In this document: positions 1-7,383 of the stretch, piece by piece
Layout of the letters: every line of letters starts with the position of its first letter
Position numbering within the stretch: position 1 is the first letter of the stretch
Origin: Paracoccaceae bacterium
GTDB taxonomy: Bacteria; Pseudomonadota; Alphaproteobacteria; Rhodobacterales; Rhodobacteraceae
Length of the DNA: 17,284 nucleotides
Assembly (NCBI GenBank): GCA_026982255.1
Contig: JALSHL010000171.1
Location: 1 to 17,284, forward strand
Direction of reading: 5' to 3'
Notes under the pieces: generated by a model
Told to the model about the DNA's origin: nothing
The model's database searches: none
What the model saw: the letters and a program-made list of their open reading frames with translations, nothing else
Position numbers and translations under genes: made by a program

Positions 1-1
1 G

Positions 2-952
2 TTGCAGGCGATTGTCGAGGAGGCTCCGGTCGAGGAAACCCCGACCGCCCCCGAAGCGGCCGAAGAGCCGAAAAAACCCGGCCTGGTCGGGCGGCTGCTG
101 AAACGCGACTCCGGCCCGAAACGGGTTCTGGACGACGCGATGCTGGAAAGCCTCGAGGAACTGCTGATCTCCGCCGATATGGGCGTTGAAACCGCGCTCA
201 AGGTCGCCGCGAACATGGCCGAAGGGCGATTTGGTAAAAAACTCGGCGTCGAGGAAATCAAGGATCTGCTGGCCAGGGAAATCACCGACATTCTGGAACC
301 GGTCGCCCGCCCGATGCCGCTTTACCCGAAAAAACCGCAGGTGGTGCTGGTGGTCGGTGTCAACGGCTCCGGCAAGACCACGACCATCGGCAAGCTGGCG
401 AGCCAGTTCAAGGCCGCCGGAAAATCCGTGGTGATCGCGGCCGGTGATACCTTCCGCGCCGCTGCGGTGGAACAGTTGCAGGTCTGGGGCGAGCGCGCCG
501 GCGTGCCGGTCCTGACTGCGCCTGAAGGCTCCGACCCCGCCAGCCTTGCCTACGAGGCGATGGAGAAATCCGAGGCCGACGGCGCCGACCTGCTGCTGAT
601 CGACACGGCGGGACGCCTGCAAAACCGTTCCGACCTGATGGAGGAACTGGCGAAAATCGTTCGCGTGATCCGCAAGAAAGACCCCGACGCGCCGCATAAC
701 ACCTTGCTGGTGCTGGATGCGACCACGGGACAGAACGCGCTCAATCAGGTAAAGGTGTTTACCGAGATCGCCGATGTTTCCGGTCTGGTGATGACAAAAC
801 TCGACGGCACGGCCAAGGGCGGCGTGCTGGTGGCGCTGGCCGACAAAACCGGCCTGCCGATCCACGCCATCGGCGTAGGCGAGAGCATTGACGACCTGCA
901 ACCCTTCGACCCCGAAGAATTCGCCCGTGCCCTGACGGGGGCCACCTTGTGA
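2..952 (+). CDS. ftsY: FtsY, signal recognition particle receptor GTPase (5' end outside window)
   Basis: FtsY docks SRP-ribosome complexes at the inner membrane for co-translational insertion of membrane proteins. The visible 316 residues hold an acidic, Pro/Glu-rich start (about 1-25), a helical N domain (about 40-105) and the SRP-type GTPase G domain. Visible motifs are the P-loop GVNGSGKTTT at 119-128, DTAGR at 201-205, TKLDGTAKGG from 265 and the closing GVGES at 291-295, followed by the FtsY-type ending DDLQPFDPEEFARAL. The frame is open to the window edge and the first codon, TTG, has no visible ribosome binding site, so I treat the gene as 5' truncated with part of the acidic A domain missing. 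Its TGA overlaps the GTG start of the next gene. Identification is firm; only the true start is unknown. Confidence 0.96.
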   Translation: MQAIVEEAPVEETPTAPEAAEEPKKPGLVGRLLKRDSGPKRVLDDAMLESLEELLISADMGVETALKVAANMAEGRFGKKLGVEEIKDLLAREITDILEPVARPMPLYPKKPQVVLVVGVNGSGKTTTIGKLASQFKAAGKSVVIAAGDTFRAAAVEQLQVWGERAGVPVLTAPEGSDPASLAYEAMEKSEADGADLLLIDTAGRLQNRSDLMEELAKIVRVIRKKDPDAPHNTLLVLDATTGQNALNQVKVFTEIADVSGLVMTKLDGTAKGGVLVALADKTGLPIHAIGVGESIDDLQPFDPEEFARALTGATL

Positions 953-1851
953 GCGATTTCATCGTCTCCGTCGAGGGGACGGAGCTGGGCACCTTTCTGG
1001 CCATGATACTGGCGCTGACCTCGGCGGTCGCGCATGCGGTTTTCGGGGCCTTGCAAAAGGGGCGCTATGATCCGTGGCTGATGCGCGGCGCGATCGATAT
1101 TTTCTATTTCCTGATCGCCCTGCCGATTGCCCTGTTCGTTTTCCCTTTGCCCGACGCGGGCGGCTGGCTGCTGTTGGCTGGAGTCTGGGTGATCCACGTC
1201 GCTTATAAATATTTCATGGCGCAAAGCTATGTGCGGGCCGCCTATACCGTGGTCTATCCGGTGGTGCGCGGCACCGGCCCACTGGTCACGGTGATCGCCG
1301 CCGGTTTTGTGTTTGGAGAGACCTTCACCGCGACCCAGTGGTTCGGTGTTCTGCTGCTGTCGGGCGGTATATTCTCGCTGGCGGGGTGGAACCTGCAAAA
1401 AACCAGGGTCGGGCGCAACGTGTTGCGCGATGCGCTGGGGTTTGCCTTTCTGACCGGTATCATCGTGGCAATCTATACGGTTTATGACGCCTATGGCATG
1501 CGTTCGACTCCCAACCCGTTTACCTTTCTGTTCTGGTTTTTCGTGGTCGATGGCTGGACCTTCCCGATCATCGGCTATCTGCGTTGGCGCCGGATGGAAA
1601 ACCCGCCCGCACCGGGACCGTTGCTGGCGCGCGGTTTCATCGGCGCGCTTATCGCTTTCGTCAGTTTCGGCGCGGTAATGCTGGCCACGCGCCTCGACAA
1701 AGTGGGCGAGGCCGCTGTTCTGCGAGAGACCTCCACTGTTTTTGCCGCCCTGATCGGTTGGCTCTTCCTGAAGGAAACCGTCGGGCCGGTGCGCGCCCTG
1801 TTAATGGCCGTTATCGCACTGGGTGCGGTAGTGGTGGAATTCGGCGGATAG
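949..1851 (+). CDS. DMT superfamily transporter, EamA type
   Basis: This 300-residue, very hydrophobic protein has the usual length and two-repeat layout of EamA drug/metabolite transporters, about ten membrane helices in all. The first repeat spans roughly 15-145 and ends with a Gly-rich segment around FVFGETFTATQWFGVLLLSG. The second spans about 160-300 and ends with the matching WLFLKETVGPVRALL. The internal duplication, with a conserved Glu in each GET/KET turn, is typical of the family. The substrate cannot be read from the sequence. The GTG start at 949 overlaps the ftsY stop in GTGA, suggesting translational coupling. An ATG at 1002 is a possible alternative start just before the first helix, but the overlap favours 949. 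Confidence 0.88.
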   Translation: MSDFIVSVEGTELGTFLAMILALTSAVAHAVFGALQKGRYDPWLMRGAIDIFYFLIALPIALFVFPLPDAGGWLLLAGVWVIHVAYKYFMAQSYVRAAYTVVYPVVRGTGPLVTVIAAGFVFGETFTATQWFGVLLLSGGIFSLAGWNLQKTRVGRNVLRDALGFAFLTGIIVAIYTVYDAYGMRSTPNPFTFLFWFFVVDGWTFPIIGYLRWRRMENPPAPGPLLARGFIGALIAFVSFGAVMLATRLDKVGEAAVLRETSTVFAALIGWLFLKETVGPVRALLMAVIALGAVVVEFGG

Positions 1852-1869
1852 ACACGTTAAGAGGATTTT

Positions 1870-2475
1870 ATGGAAAAGAAAGCCCCCCACCCGCTGTTGA
1901 AACTGGTCCTTGAACTGGGTCCGATTATGGTCTTTTTCCTCGCCTACCGCTGGGCCAATGTGCCCGAAGGCTCAAGCGACGAGGAACGGCAACTGATCCA
2001 GTTGCTGTTCGCGACCAAGATATTCATCCCCGTCACTCTTGGCGCGTTGTTCGTCGGCTGGTTGTTAACACGGGCCATCCCGCGTATGCCGCTGTTCTCT
2101 GCGGTGATTGTTGTGGTTATGGGCGGGCTGACGCTCTGGCTGAAAGACGACACTTTCGTCAAGATGAAACCGACGATCCTATATGTCCTGTTTGCCGCGA
2201 TCCTCGGCTTCGGTCTGACGCGCGGCAAAAGCTACCTGCAATATGTGATGGAGGATTCCATGCCTCTGAAACCCGAGGGATGGATCATCTTCACCCGCCG
2301 TTTCGCGCTATTCTTCCTTGCATTGGCGATATCGAACGAGGTCGTCTGGCGCATTTTCGACACCGATACATGGGTGAATTTCAAAACCTTTGCCCTGCCG
2401 ATAGCCACCTTCGGATTCTTTTTCAGCCAGATGGGGATGTTCGCAAGATACGCGATTGTGGAAGACGAGGATTAA
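1870..2475 (+). CDS. yciB: Inner-membrane septation protein A family (YciB/IspZ)
   Basis: A 201-residue protein with five or six predicted membrane helices (about 12-28, 43-66, 73-91, 102-118, 138-156 and 170-192). It carries the family pattern MGGLTLWLKDDTFVKMKPTI near the middle and NEVVWRIFDTDTWVNFK near residues 155-171, which closely matches YciB/IspZ. Family members are inner-membrane proteins linked to cell envelope integrity and division-site function; the biochemical role is not settled. The ATG at 1870 follows a clear AAGAGG about five bases upstream. It lies 18 bases after the EamA gene, probably in the same transcript. Its TAA stop overlaps the stop of the convergent dehydrogenase gene in the palindrome TTAA (2472-2475). 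Confidence 0.93.
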   Translation: MEKKAPHPLLKLVLELGPIMVFFLAYRWANVPEGSSDEERQLIQLLFATKIFIPVTLGALFVGWLLTRAIPRMPLFSAVIVVVMGGLTLWLKDDTFVKMKPTILYVLFAAILGFGLTRGKSYLQYVMEDSMPLKPEGWIIFTRRFALFFLALAISNEVVWRIFDTDTWVNFKTFALPIATFGFFFSQMGMFARYAIVEDED

Positions 2476-3278
2476 CGCGGTTTCAGGCGCTCGATAGCCC
2501 GGATCAAGGACTCGGGGAGGGTCATATCGGCCCCTTCCGGCGCCCCGTCCATCGCACTCTCGACGTCCTTTTTCAGGATACCGATGGTATTGTCCGGCCT
2601 GAATCCGTCGCGGGCAAACTCGATATTGTCAAAATGGCTCCCGAACCACGTTTGCCCCGAACTGGTGTGCATCAGCGCCAGCAGGCGGTGTTCGTCGATC
2701 CCGAGCGTATCGGCCCACTCCAGCGCCAGACGGGTGGCAGCGGTGGAACTGGCCGCGACAAGGTTGTTCAGCACCTTCGCCGCCATGCCGGCACCGAAAC
2801 CGCCCATATGATGGAAATGCGCGCCCATGGCATCGAGTTGCGGCTGGATGGCCGCAATGTCGTCTACCTCCCCGCCCAGCATAAACGACAGGCGTTTTTC
2901 TTTCGCGGCAATGGCCGCGCCGGACATGGGCGCATCGATCAGCGCAATCCGTTCCGGAATACGCGCCCGCAGCGCCCGCACATATTTTGGCGACAGGGTG
3001 GAACTGATGACAATACGAGAGAGCTGCGGCGCGGCACGGACCAGCGCCTGACCGGTGAACAGAACTTCATCGGTTTGCGCGATGTCGCGCACGACAGTGA
3101 TCAATACGGTCAGATCCTCGGCAAATACGTCGGGCGAGGCTGCCATGTAACGGGCAAACGGGCCATAGGAATCGCGCGGTTTCACGTCGAACCCTTGCGC
3201 GTCGAAACCGGCGTCCAGCAGCGCCTGCAACATCGGTTGCCCCATGCGACCACATCCGGCAATGCCGATCTTGCCCAT
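2472..3278 (-). CDS. NAD(P)-dependent beta-hydroxyacid dehydrogenase, 3-hydroxyisobutyrate dehydrogenase family
   Basis: A 268-residue protein with the two-domain plan of beta-hydroxyacid dehydrogenases. The N-terminal Rossmann fold starts with GIAGCGRMG (5-13). Asp31 at the end of the second strand suggests a preference for NAD over NADP, by family analogy. The substrate-binding motif DAPMSGAA begins at 115 and the catalytic segment GAGMAAKVLNN places the general-acid Lys at 168 with Asn171/172. A KDVESAM segment near the C-terminus fits the all-helical domain. The family oxidises 3-hydroxyisobutyrate, tartronate semialdehyde and similar substrates; the exact one is not readable here. I chose ATG at 3278 because it directly precedes the Rossmann motif and has AAGGA upstream; a longer TTG start at 3311 adds an unrelated tail. 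It lies one base after the crotonase stop. Confidence 0.9.
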   Translation of the reverse strand: MGKIGIAGCGRMGQPMLQALLDAGFDAQGFDVKPRDSYGPFARYMAASPDVFAEDLTVLITVVRDIAQTDEVLFTGQALVRAAPQLSRIVISSTLSPKYVRALRARIPERIALIDAPMSGAAIAAKEKRLSFMLGGEVDDIAAIQPQLDAMGAHFHHMGGFGAGMAAKVLNNLVAASSTAATRLALEWADTLGIDEHRLLALMHTSSGQTWFGSHFDNIEFARDGFRPDNTIGILKKDVESAMDGAPEGADMTLPESLIRAIERLKPR

Positions 3279-3279
3279 G

Positions 3280-4077
3280 TCAGTCCTTGAACACGGGCGC
3301 GCGTTTTTCAAAATTTGCCATTACTGCCTCGCGCTGGTTTTCCTTGCCCAGCACCCGGAATTGCGCCTCGGACTCCGCAAGCAGGACATCGGATCTCGGT
3401 GCCGTCCAGGTTTCCGAGATCAACCGTTTGGCTCCGCGCACCGCATCGGGGTTCCTGTTGGCGATTTCCTGTGCCAGCGCCATCGCCCGCGTCAGAGGAT
3501 CCGGCACAACCTCGGTCAGGAACCCCCACTCCAGTGCTGCCGGTGCCTCGAACACCTCGGCCGTATAGGTCAGGCGGCGCACCACGTCCTGTCGCGCAAC
3601 TTGCGGCATCAGGGCCATGCCGCCCATATCGGGTACCAGCCCCCACTTGCCCTCCATGATCGAAAACCGTGTGTCGGGAGCGGCAATGCGGATGTCGGCG
3701 CCGAGCATGATCTGGAACCCGCCACCGAAGGCCGTGCCATGCAGCGCGGCTATCACCGGCATGGGCAGGTCGCGCCAACCGACCGATACACGCTGGAAAA
3801 GATTGGCATCACCGTGACTGCGGGCCATGAAATCCAGACCGGACGGATCCTGCAACATGGCAGCAAAGCTGAAGAAATCCAGCCCGGCGCAGAACCCTTC
3901 GCCAGCGCCCGACAGCACCACGGCCCGCACATCGTGTGTCTCCTGCAGTGCATCGATGGTCTCGCAAATCGCCTCCAGCATCGCCTGATCCAGCGCGTTG
4001 CGTTTTTCCGGCCGGTTCAGTTCCACATGCGCCACAGCACCGTGACGGGTCAGGATAATACGGTCAGTCGTCGACAA
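3280..4077 (-). CDS. Crotonase / enoyl-CoA hydratase-isomerase family protein
   Basis: A 265-residue crotonase-fold protein of normal family length, acting on an acyl-CoA. The first oxyanion-hole strand NRPEKRNALD (21-30) and GFCAGLD (61-67) are present, followed by HGTAFGGGF (113-121), whose glycines form the second oxyanion half. Of the two catalytic glutamates of enoyl-CoA hydratase, the second is kept (Glu142 in MEGKWGLVPD) but the first position appears to be Gln122, so hydration may not be its reaction. No ATG occurs upstream of the first conserved strand. The best start is TTG at 4077, with GGGAG seven bases upstream, overlapping the ATPase gene end by 14 bases; another TTG at 4110 lacks this support. 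It is followed one base later by the dehydrogenase, so the two probably act in one acyl/hydroxyacid pathway (inference). Confidence 0.88.
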   Translation of the reverse strand: MSTTDRIILTRHGAVAHVELNRPEKRNALDQAMLEAICETIDALQETHDVRAVVLSGAGEGFCAGLDFFSFAAMLQDPSGLDFMARSHGDANLFQRVSVGWRDLPMPVIAALHGTAFGGGFQIMLGADIRIAAPDTRFSIMEGKWGLVPDMGGMALMPQVARQDVVRRLTYTAEVFEAPAALEWGFLTEVVPDPLTRAMALAQEIANRNPDAVRGAKRLISETWTAPRSDVLLAESEAQFRVLGKENQREAVMANFEKRAPVFKD

Positions 4078-5359
4078 AAAGGTTCTCCCAGGCGCGATCC
4101 ACCAATTCAACAGTCATTTGCCGTTCCATTCCTTCGTAGTCGCAAATAGACCGGCTTTGCTCCAGGAGAAAGGGGGCGTGATAGGCGGCATACTGGTTGT
4201 CCACCCCGGGGTATTTGTTCTTCAGAAGATGTTTCAATACCTCCTCATCCGGCTTGATGCGATAATGTCGGCAGGTCTTGACGAAAATCTTGATGAAATC
4301 CTCGCGGCTCGGGTTGTCCACCTTGATTTTGTAGTAGATACGCCTGAGCGCCGCGCCGTCGAACATTTCCGACGGTGCGAAGTTGGTCGAGAAAATCACC
4401 AGCGTGTCGAAGGGCACCATGAATTTCTGTCCTGATTGCAGCGTCAGAATATCGAAATGCTGCTCCATAGGCACGATCCAGCGGTTGATCAGGGCCTGCG
4501 GCGGTTCGGACTGGCGGCCAAGGTCGTCCACGATGAACACGCCGCCGGTGGCCTTGAGCTGCAAGGGCGCCTGATAGGTGCGCGAAACGGGATTATAGTT
4601 CAGGTCCAGCATCGAGAGTGTCAACTCGCCGCCGGTCATCACCGAAGGCCGACGGCACAGAACATAGCGCTGATCGAAGGTCGGGCCGAGACGGCGAAGC
4701 GACGAGGGGTCGAATTCCTCGGGTTTGGCCAGCGTGTGGACGATCGGATCGTAAAGCGAGATCACCTGACCGGCGAATTCCAGAAAACGCGGCAGGAAAA
4801 TATTGTCCCCGAGCGCGTCACGGATCCCGTTGGAGATCGAGGATTTCCCGTTCCCCGGCGGGCCATAGAGCAGAATCGATTTCCCCGAGTTCACCGCCGG
4901 TCCCAACTGGTCCAGCATCCCTTCGGGCAGAACCAGATGCGAAAGCGACTGCTCCAGATTTTCCCGCGTGATATTAACATCGGAAATACCCTGCCGTGCA
5001 GTCTGTTTCCAGAAGTCGGCCAGCGGAACGGGGAGCGAACCGTAATATTCCGACTGTGCCAACGCCTCCAGCGCGCGTGCGCGTCCGGTATCGGTCAACT
5101 GGTATCGCAGCGAGGATGTCGTAGAGGCATTGCGCGCACCAAGGGTCTCGATCAGGGCGTTTTCGCGCGAGTCGTCGATCAGTTCCTGCGCGATAGGCAC
5201 GGAAACGCTGAGCGCCTCGGCAATATCGGTTACATCGCTGAGGTTGCGCCGGAACATGGTCTTCAGCAGGATATCCCGCATCAGCGTGTATTCCAGCCCC
5301 AGTTCCGCGGTTGTCATCGGCACCGGAGGTTTGATGCTGTCCTCGCTATTTCCGCTCAT
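4064..5359 (-). CDS. AAA+ ATPase with N-terminal winged-helix-like domain
   Basis: A 431-residue protein. Residues about 18-105 form a helix-rich segment with a pattern like a winged helix: LSDVTDIAEALSVSVPIAQE followed by a turn and the strand pair SLRYQLTDTGRARA. The AAA+ module follows, with Walker A GPPGNGKS at 166-173, Walker B GGVFIVDD at about 272-279, sensor-1 Asn in IFSTN (322-326) and a GAALRR arginine-finger-like segment (335-340). A helical lid completes the C-terminus. No signal peptide or membrane helix is seen, so it should be cytoplasmic. The start was set at ATG 5359, with AAGGGG ten bases upstream; a GTG at 5431 adds an unconvincing 24 residues. It lies 96 bases after cpaA on the same strand, so it may be read from its own promoter or with the tad operon. 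The function is unknown to me; a role in pilus control is only positional inference. Confidence 0.85.
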   Translation of the reverse strand: MSGNSEDSIKPPVPMTTAELGLEYTLMRDILLKTMFRRNLSDVTDIAEALSVSVPIAQELIDDSRENALIETLGARNASTTSSLRYQLTDTGRARALEALAQSEYYGSLPVPLADFWKQTARQGISDVNITRENLEQSLSHLVLPEGMLDQLGPAVNSGKSILLYGPPGNGKSSISNGIRDALGDNIFLPRFLEFAGQVISLYDPIVHTLAKPEEFDPSSLRRLGPTFDQRYVLCRRPSVMTGGELTLSMLDLNYNPVSRTYQAPLQLKATGGVFIVDDLGRQSEPPQALINRWIVPMEQHFDILTLQSGQKFMVPFDTLVIFSTNFAPSEMFDGAALRRIYYKIKVDNPSREDFIKIFVKTCRHYRIKPDEEVLKHLLKNKYPGVDNQYAAYHAPFLLEQSRSICDYEGMERQMTVELVDRAWENLFVDD

Positions 5360-5455
5360 GATATTGTAGCCCCTTAGGTTTTTCCCGCTTTGGCAGTCTA
5401 GCTTCGGAATGGGCACGGGCGCAATGGCCACGCGCCGGACCGGCCACCGCTTGCG

Positions 5456-5941
5456 CTATGCCATCGTTCGTATGACGAGGTAATAGATCAGCGCCGCCCC
5501 CATACCGAACCCGAACGGAAATTTCTTTTTCACGGTCCAGGAGTCCCAGCTTCCGGTGATAGGACGGGCAAATTTCAGCTTGCCGACGATCCAGTGCGAC
5601 AGCACGGCCAGAATTGTGACAATCGACAGGATGAACAGGAACGGGACGACCTCGTTCCGGTCTATGAACAAGGCCATCGCGGCGGCAAATTTGGCATCAC
5701 CGCCCCCGATCCCGCCAAGCGCAAACAGGACAAAGCCTCCGACAAGCACGATCACCCCGCCCAGAATGCGCCACAGATATTCATCGAATGGCAGAAAAAC
5801 GGCGCCAACAACCAGAAAAGCCACAATCATTGCCAGAACCAGCACGTTCGGAATTTTCATATACCGCAGGTCGCTCCACGTCGCCCACAGACAAAAGGGG
5901 AGGGCCGCTACCAGCAGCGCATAGTTTGCATAGGCTTCCAT
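5456..5941 (-). CDS. cpaA: Prepilin peptidase CpaA/TadV (A24 aspartyl protease)
   Basis: CpaA removes the leader of Flp prepilin at the inner membrane. The 161-residue protein has the size of the short, methylase-less TadV/CpaA branch and about five to six membrane helices. Both catalytic aspartates of family A24 are visible: Asp24 in ATWSDLRYMKIPN and Asp82 in the GGIGGGDAK motif (76-84). The ATG shares one base with the stop of the upstream TPR gene (TAATG), so translation is coupled and the gene belongs to the tad operon. It is the last recognisable tad gene on this strand. Its likely substrate is the Flp pilin encoded at 15484-15687, whose processing motif is altered. Confidence 0.95.
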   Translation of the reverse strand: MEAYANYALLVAALPFCLWATWSDLRYMKIPNVLVLAMIVAFLVVGAVFLPFDEYLWRILGGVIVLVGGFVLFALGGIGGGDAKFAAAMALFIDRNEVVPFLFILSIVTILAVLSHWIVGKLKFARPITGSWDSWTVKKKFPFGFGMGAALIYYLVIRTMA

Positions 5942-6786
5942 TACAGCGACCCGAGCAACGATGCCGCGGCCTCGAAATATTGCGGGTGGGTTTCGATAGC
6001 CAGTTCAAGCAACCCGCGTGCAATATCCCTGTCCCCGTTCTTGATGGCTTCGCGCGCCAGATTATACAGAAGTACGGCCCGCTCGCTGTCGGTCATCGGC
6101 ATTACCGGCAATTCGTAAATCTTGCGCATGCCGCGCGACAGAACCAGATTGTTTTTGGCCGCAAACATTTTCGGGTCGGCGGAAATGGCCTGTTTGAACA
6201 GTTTGTCCGCATCGTTGTATTGGCGCCGTGACAGTTTCGACAGACCCCAGTTGTTCAGCACCTGCGCCGGTTTGGTGGTCAGGCCGCGGGCAACATCGTA
6301 GTAGCTGTCGGCGCGCTCCCATTCCTTGTTATGGTCGGCGACGAGCGCTTCCAGAAAATAGCGCTTGAAGTTTTCCACCGTTGGCGGAATCGCATCCAGC
6401 TGGACTTCGGCCTCGTCCCAGGCGCCATTGCGGATCAGGGCCTCGGCATAGGCCAGCCGGTCCTCGGATGTTGCATCGCCGGTTTCGATCAACTGCTCGA
6501 ATACCAGTGCGGCTTCGGCATATTTTTTTGCGCGCACCAGTGATTTGGCGTAGTTGCGTTTCAGATCAATCCGCTCGGGATTCTGGGCGAGGGCGTCCCG
6601 GAAAAATACCACGGCTTCTTCCGGATCGGCCAGATTCAGCATGATGTCGGAAATTCCGGTGGCATCAACAGCATTCAGCGGCCCGAGTTCGGCGTTTTTT
6701 TCCGCATCGGTCATTTCCGTGCAGGCTGCGAGGAAAATCGCCGCGGCACTGCAGTAAATAGCTGTTTTTACTTTGATAAGGCCCAT
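5941..6786 (-). CDS. tadD: TadD-like TPR lipoprotein (second copy)
   Basis: A 281-residue protein beginning with a lipoprotein signal peptide; the lipobox FLAAC puts the lipidated Cys at 22. The rest (about 50-280) is a run of five or six helix-turn-helix TPR units, for example FFRDALAQNPERIDLKRNYA, DADKLFKQAISADPKMFAAK and LLELAIETHPQYFEAAASL. TadD-family TPR lipoproteins are needed for Tad pilus assembly and are thought to act as pilotins or scaffolds for the outer-membrane secretin. The start at 6786 has a GGGGG stretch about eight bases upstream. It sits between the smaller TPR lipoprotein and cpaA, 15 bases after the former and overlapping the latter by one base. Assignment to the TadD group is strong; the division of labour between the two copies is not known. 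Confidence 0.9.
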   Translation of the reverse strand: MGLIKVKTAIYCSAAAIFLAACTEMTDAEKNAELGPLNAVDATGISDIMLNLADPEEAVVFFRDALAQNPERIDLKRNYAKSLVRAKKYAEAALVFEQLIETGDATSEDRLAYAEALIRNGAWDEAEVQLDAIPPTVENFKRYFLEALVADHNKEWERADSYYDVARGLTTKPAQVLNNWGLSKLSRRQYNDADKLFKQAISADPKMFAAKNNLVLSRGMRKIYELPVMPMTDSERAVLLYNLAREAIKNGDRDIARGLLELAIETHPQYFEAAASLLGSL

Positions 6787-6801
6787 CTGCTCGCCCCCTT
6801 T

Positions 6802-7383
6802 TTATTCGTTGGCTATCAGAAAATAGACGCCATTGCCATAGCGGACCAGTGAAAACTCGCTTTCCGCCGGGATTTCGGCCAGTTGTTGCTCTATCAGGGT
6901 GTTGACCAGTATCAGGTTTTTCCGGATCAGCTCGGAATTCCCGTTGTCCAGACCGAAGGCGACACGAAAGGCCTCGCGGGCCTGCTGAAATTCGCCAAGA
7001 TTTATCAGAACCACGCCGAGGTTGTTCCACGCCGGAACCGAGTTGCTGTCTTCTTCGACCGCTTTTTCCAGCAGAAAACGGGCCTGGTTCAACCGGCCCA
7101 GTTTCAGGTTGGCCGATCCCATCGCACTCATCACCTCGGCATCGAGGCCGTTCTCACCGGCCGCCCGCTGATAGGAGGCAAGAGCCAATTCGTATTCGCC
7201 GGCCATCATCAGGCGGTCTCCGACGGTCATGCCGTCCACCCCGCCCTTGATGCGCGGGGTGCCAAGGGGCGGTGGTGGTCCGATCCGTTCGCCGGTGCCC
7301 AACTGGAAATTGGCAGTGTTGCAGGCCGCGAGCGATACAAGAAGAGCCGGAAGTATACCGCGTTGTAACAAGCGACGCATCAT
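6802..7383 (-). CDS. tadD: TadD-like TPR lipoprotein (first copy)
   Basis: A 193-residue predicted lipoprotein: a basic, hydrophobic leader ending in SLAAC, with the lipidated Cys at 21. After a Pro/Gly-rich stretch (about 30-50) come about three TPR units: GEYELALASYQRAAGENGLD, LGRLNQARFLLEKAVEEDSN and LGEFQQAREAFRVAFGLDNG. It is shorter than the next gene's product but of the same kind, and probably works at the periplasmic face of the outer membrane with the secretin. The start codon overlaps the tadC stop in ATGA, showing coupling. Two consecutive ATG codons (7383 and 7380) could both serve as start; the upstream one makes the overlap. Confidence 0.9.
   Translation of the reverse strand: MMRRLLQRGILPALLVSLAACNTANFQLGTGERIGPPPPLGTPRIKGGVDGMTVGDRLMMAGEYELALASYQRAAGENGLDAEVMSAMGSANLKLGRLNQARFLLEKAVEEDSNSVPAWNNLGVVLINLGEFQQAREAFRVAFGLDNGNSELIRKNLILVNTLIEQQLAEIPAESEFSLVRYGNGVYFLIANE

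Noticed and set aside
2472..4077. Crotonase plus 3-hydroxyisobutyrate dehydrogenase as a valine degradation pair
   Set aside because: The crotonase is shorter than 3-hydroxyisobutyryl-CoA hydrolases and lacks a clear match to them, and no other valine genes are present, so the pathway cannot be assigned.
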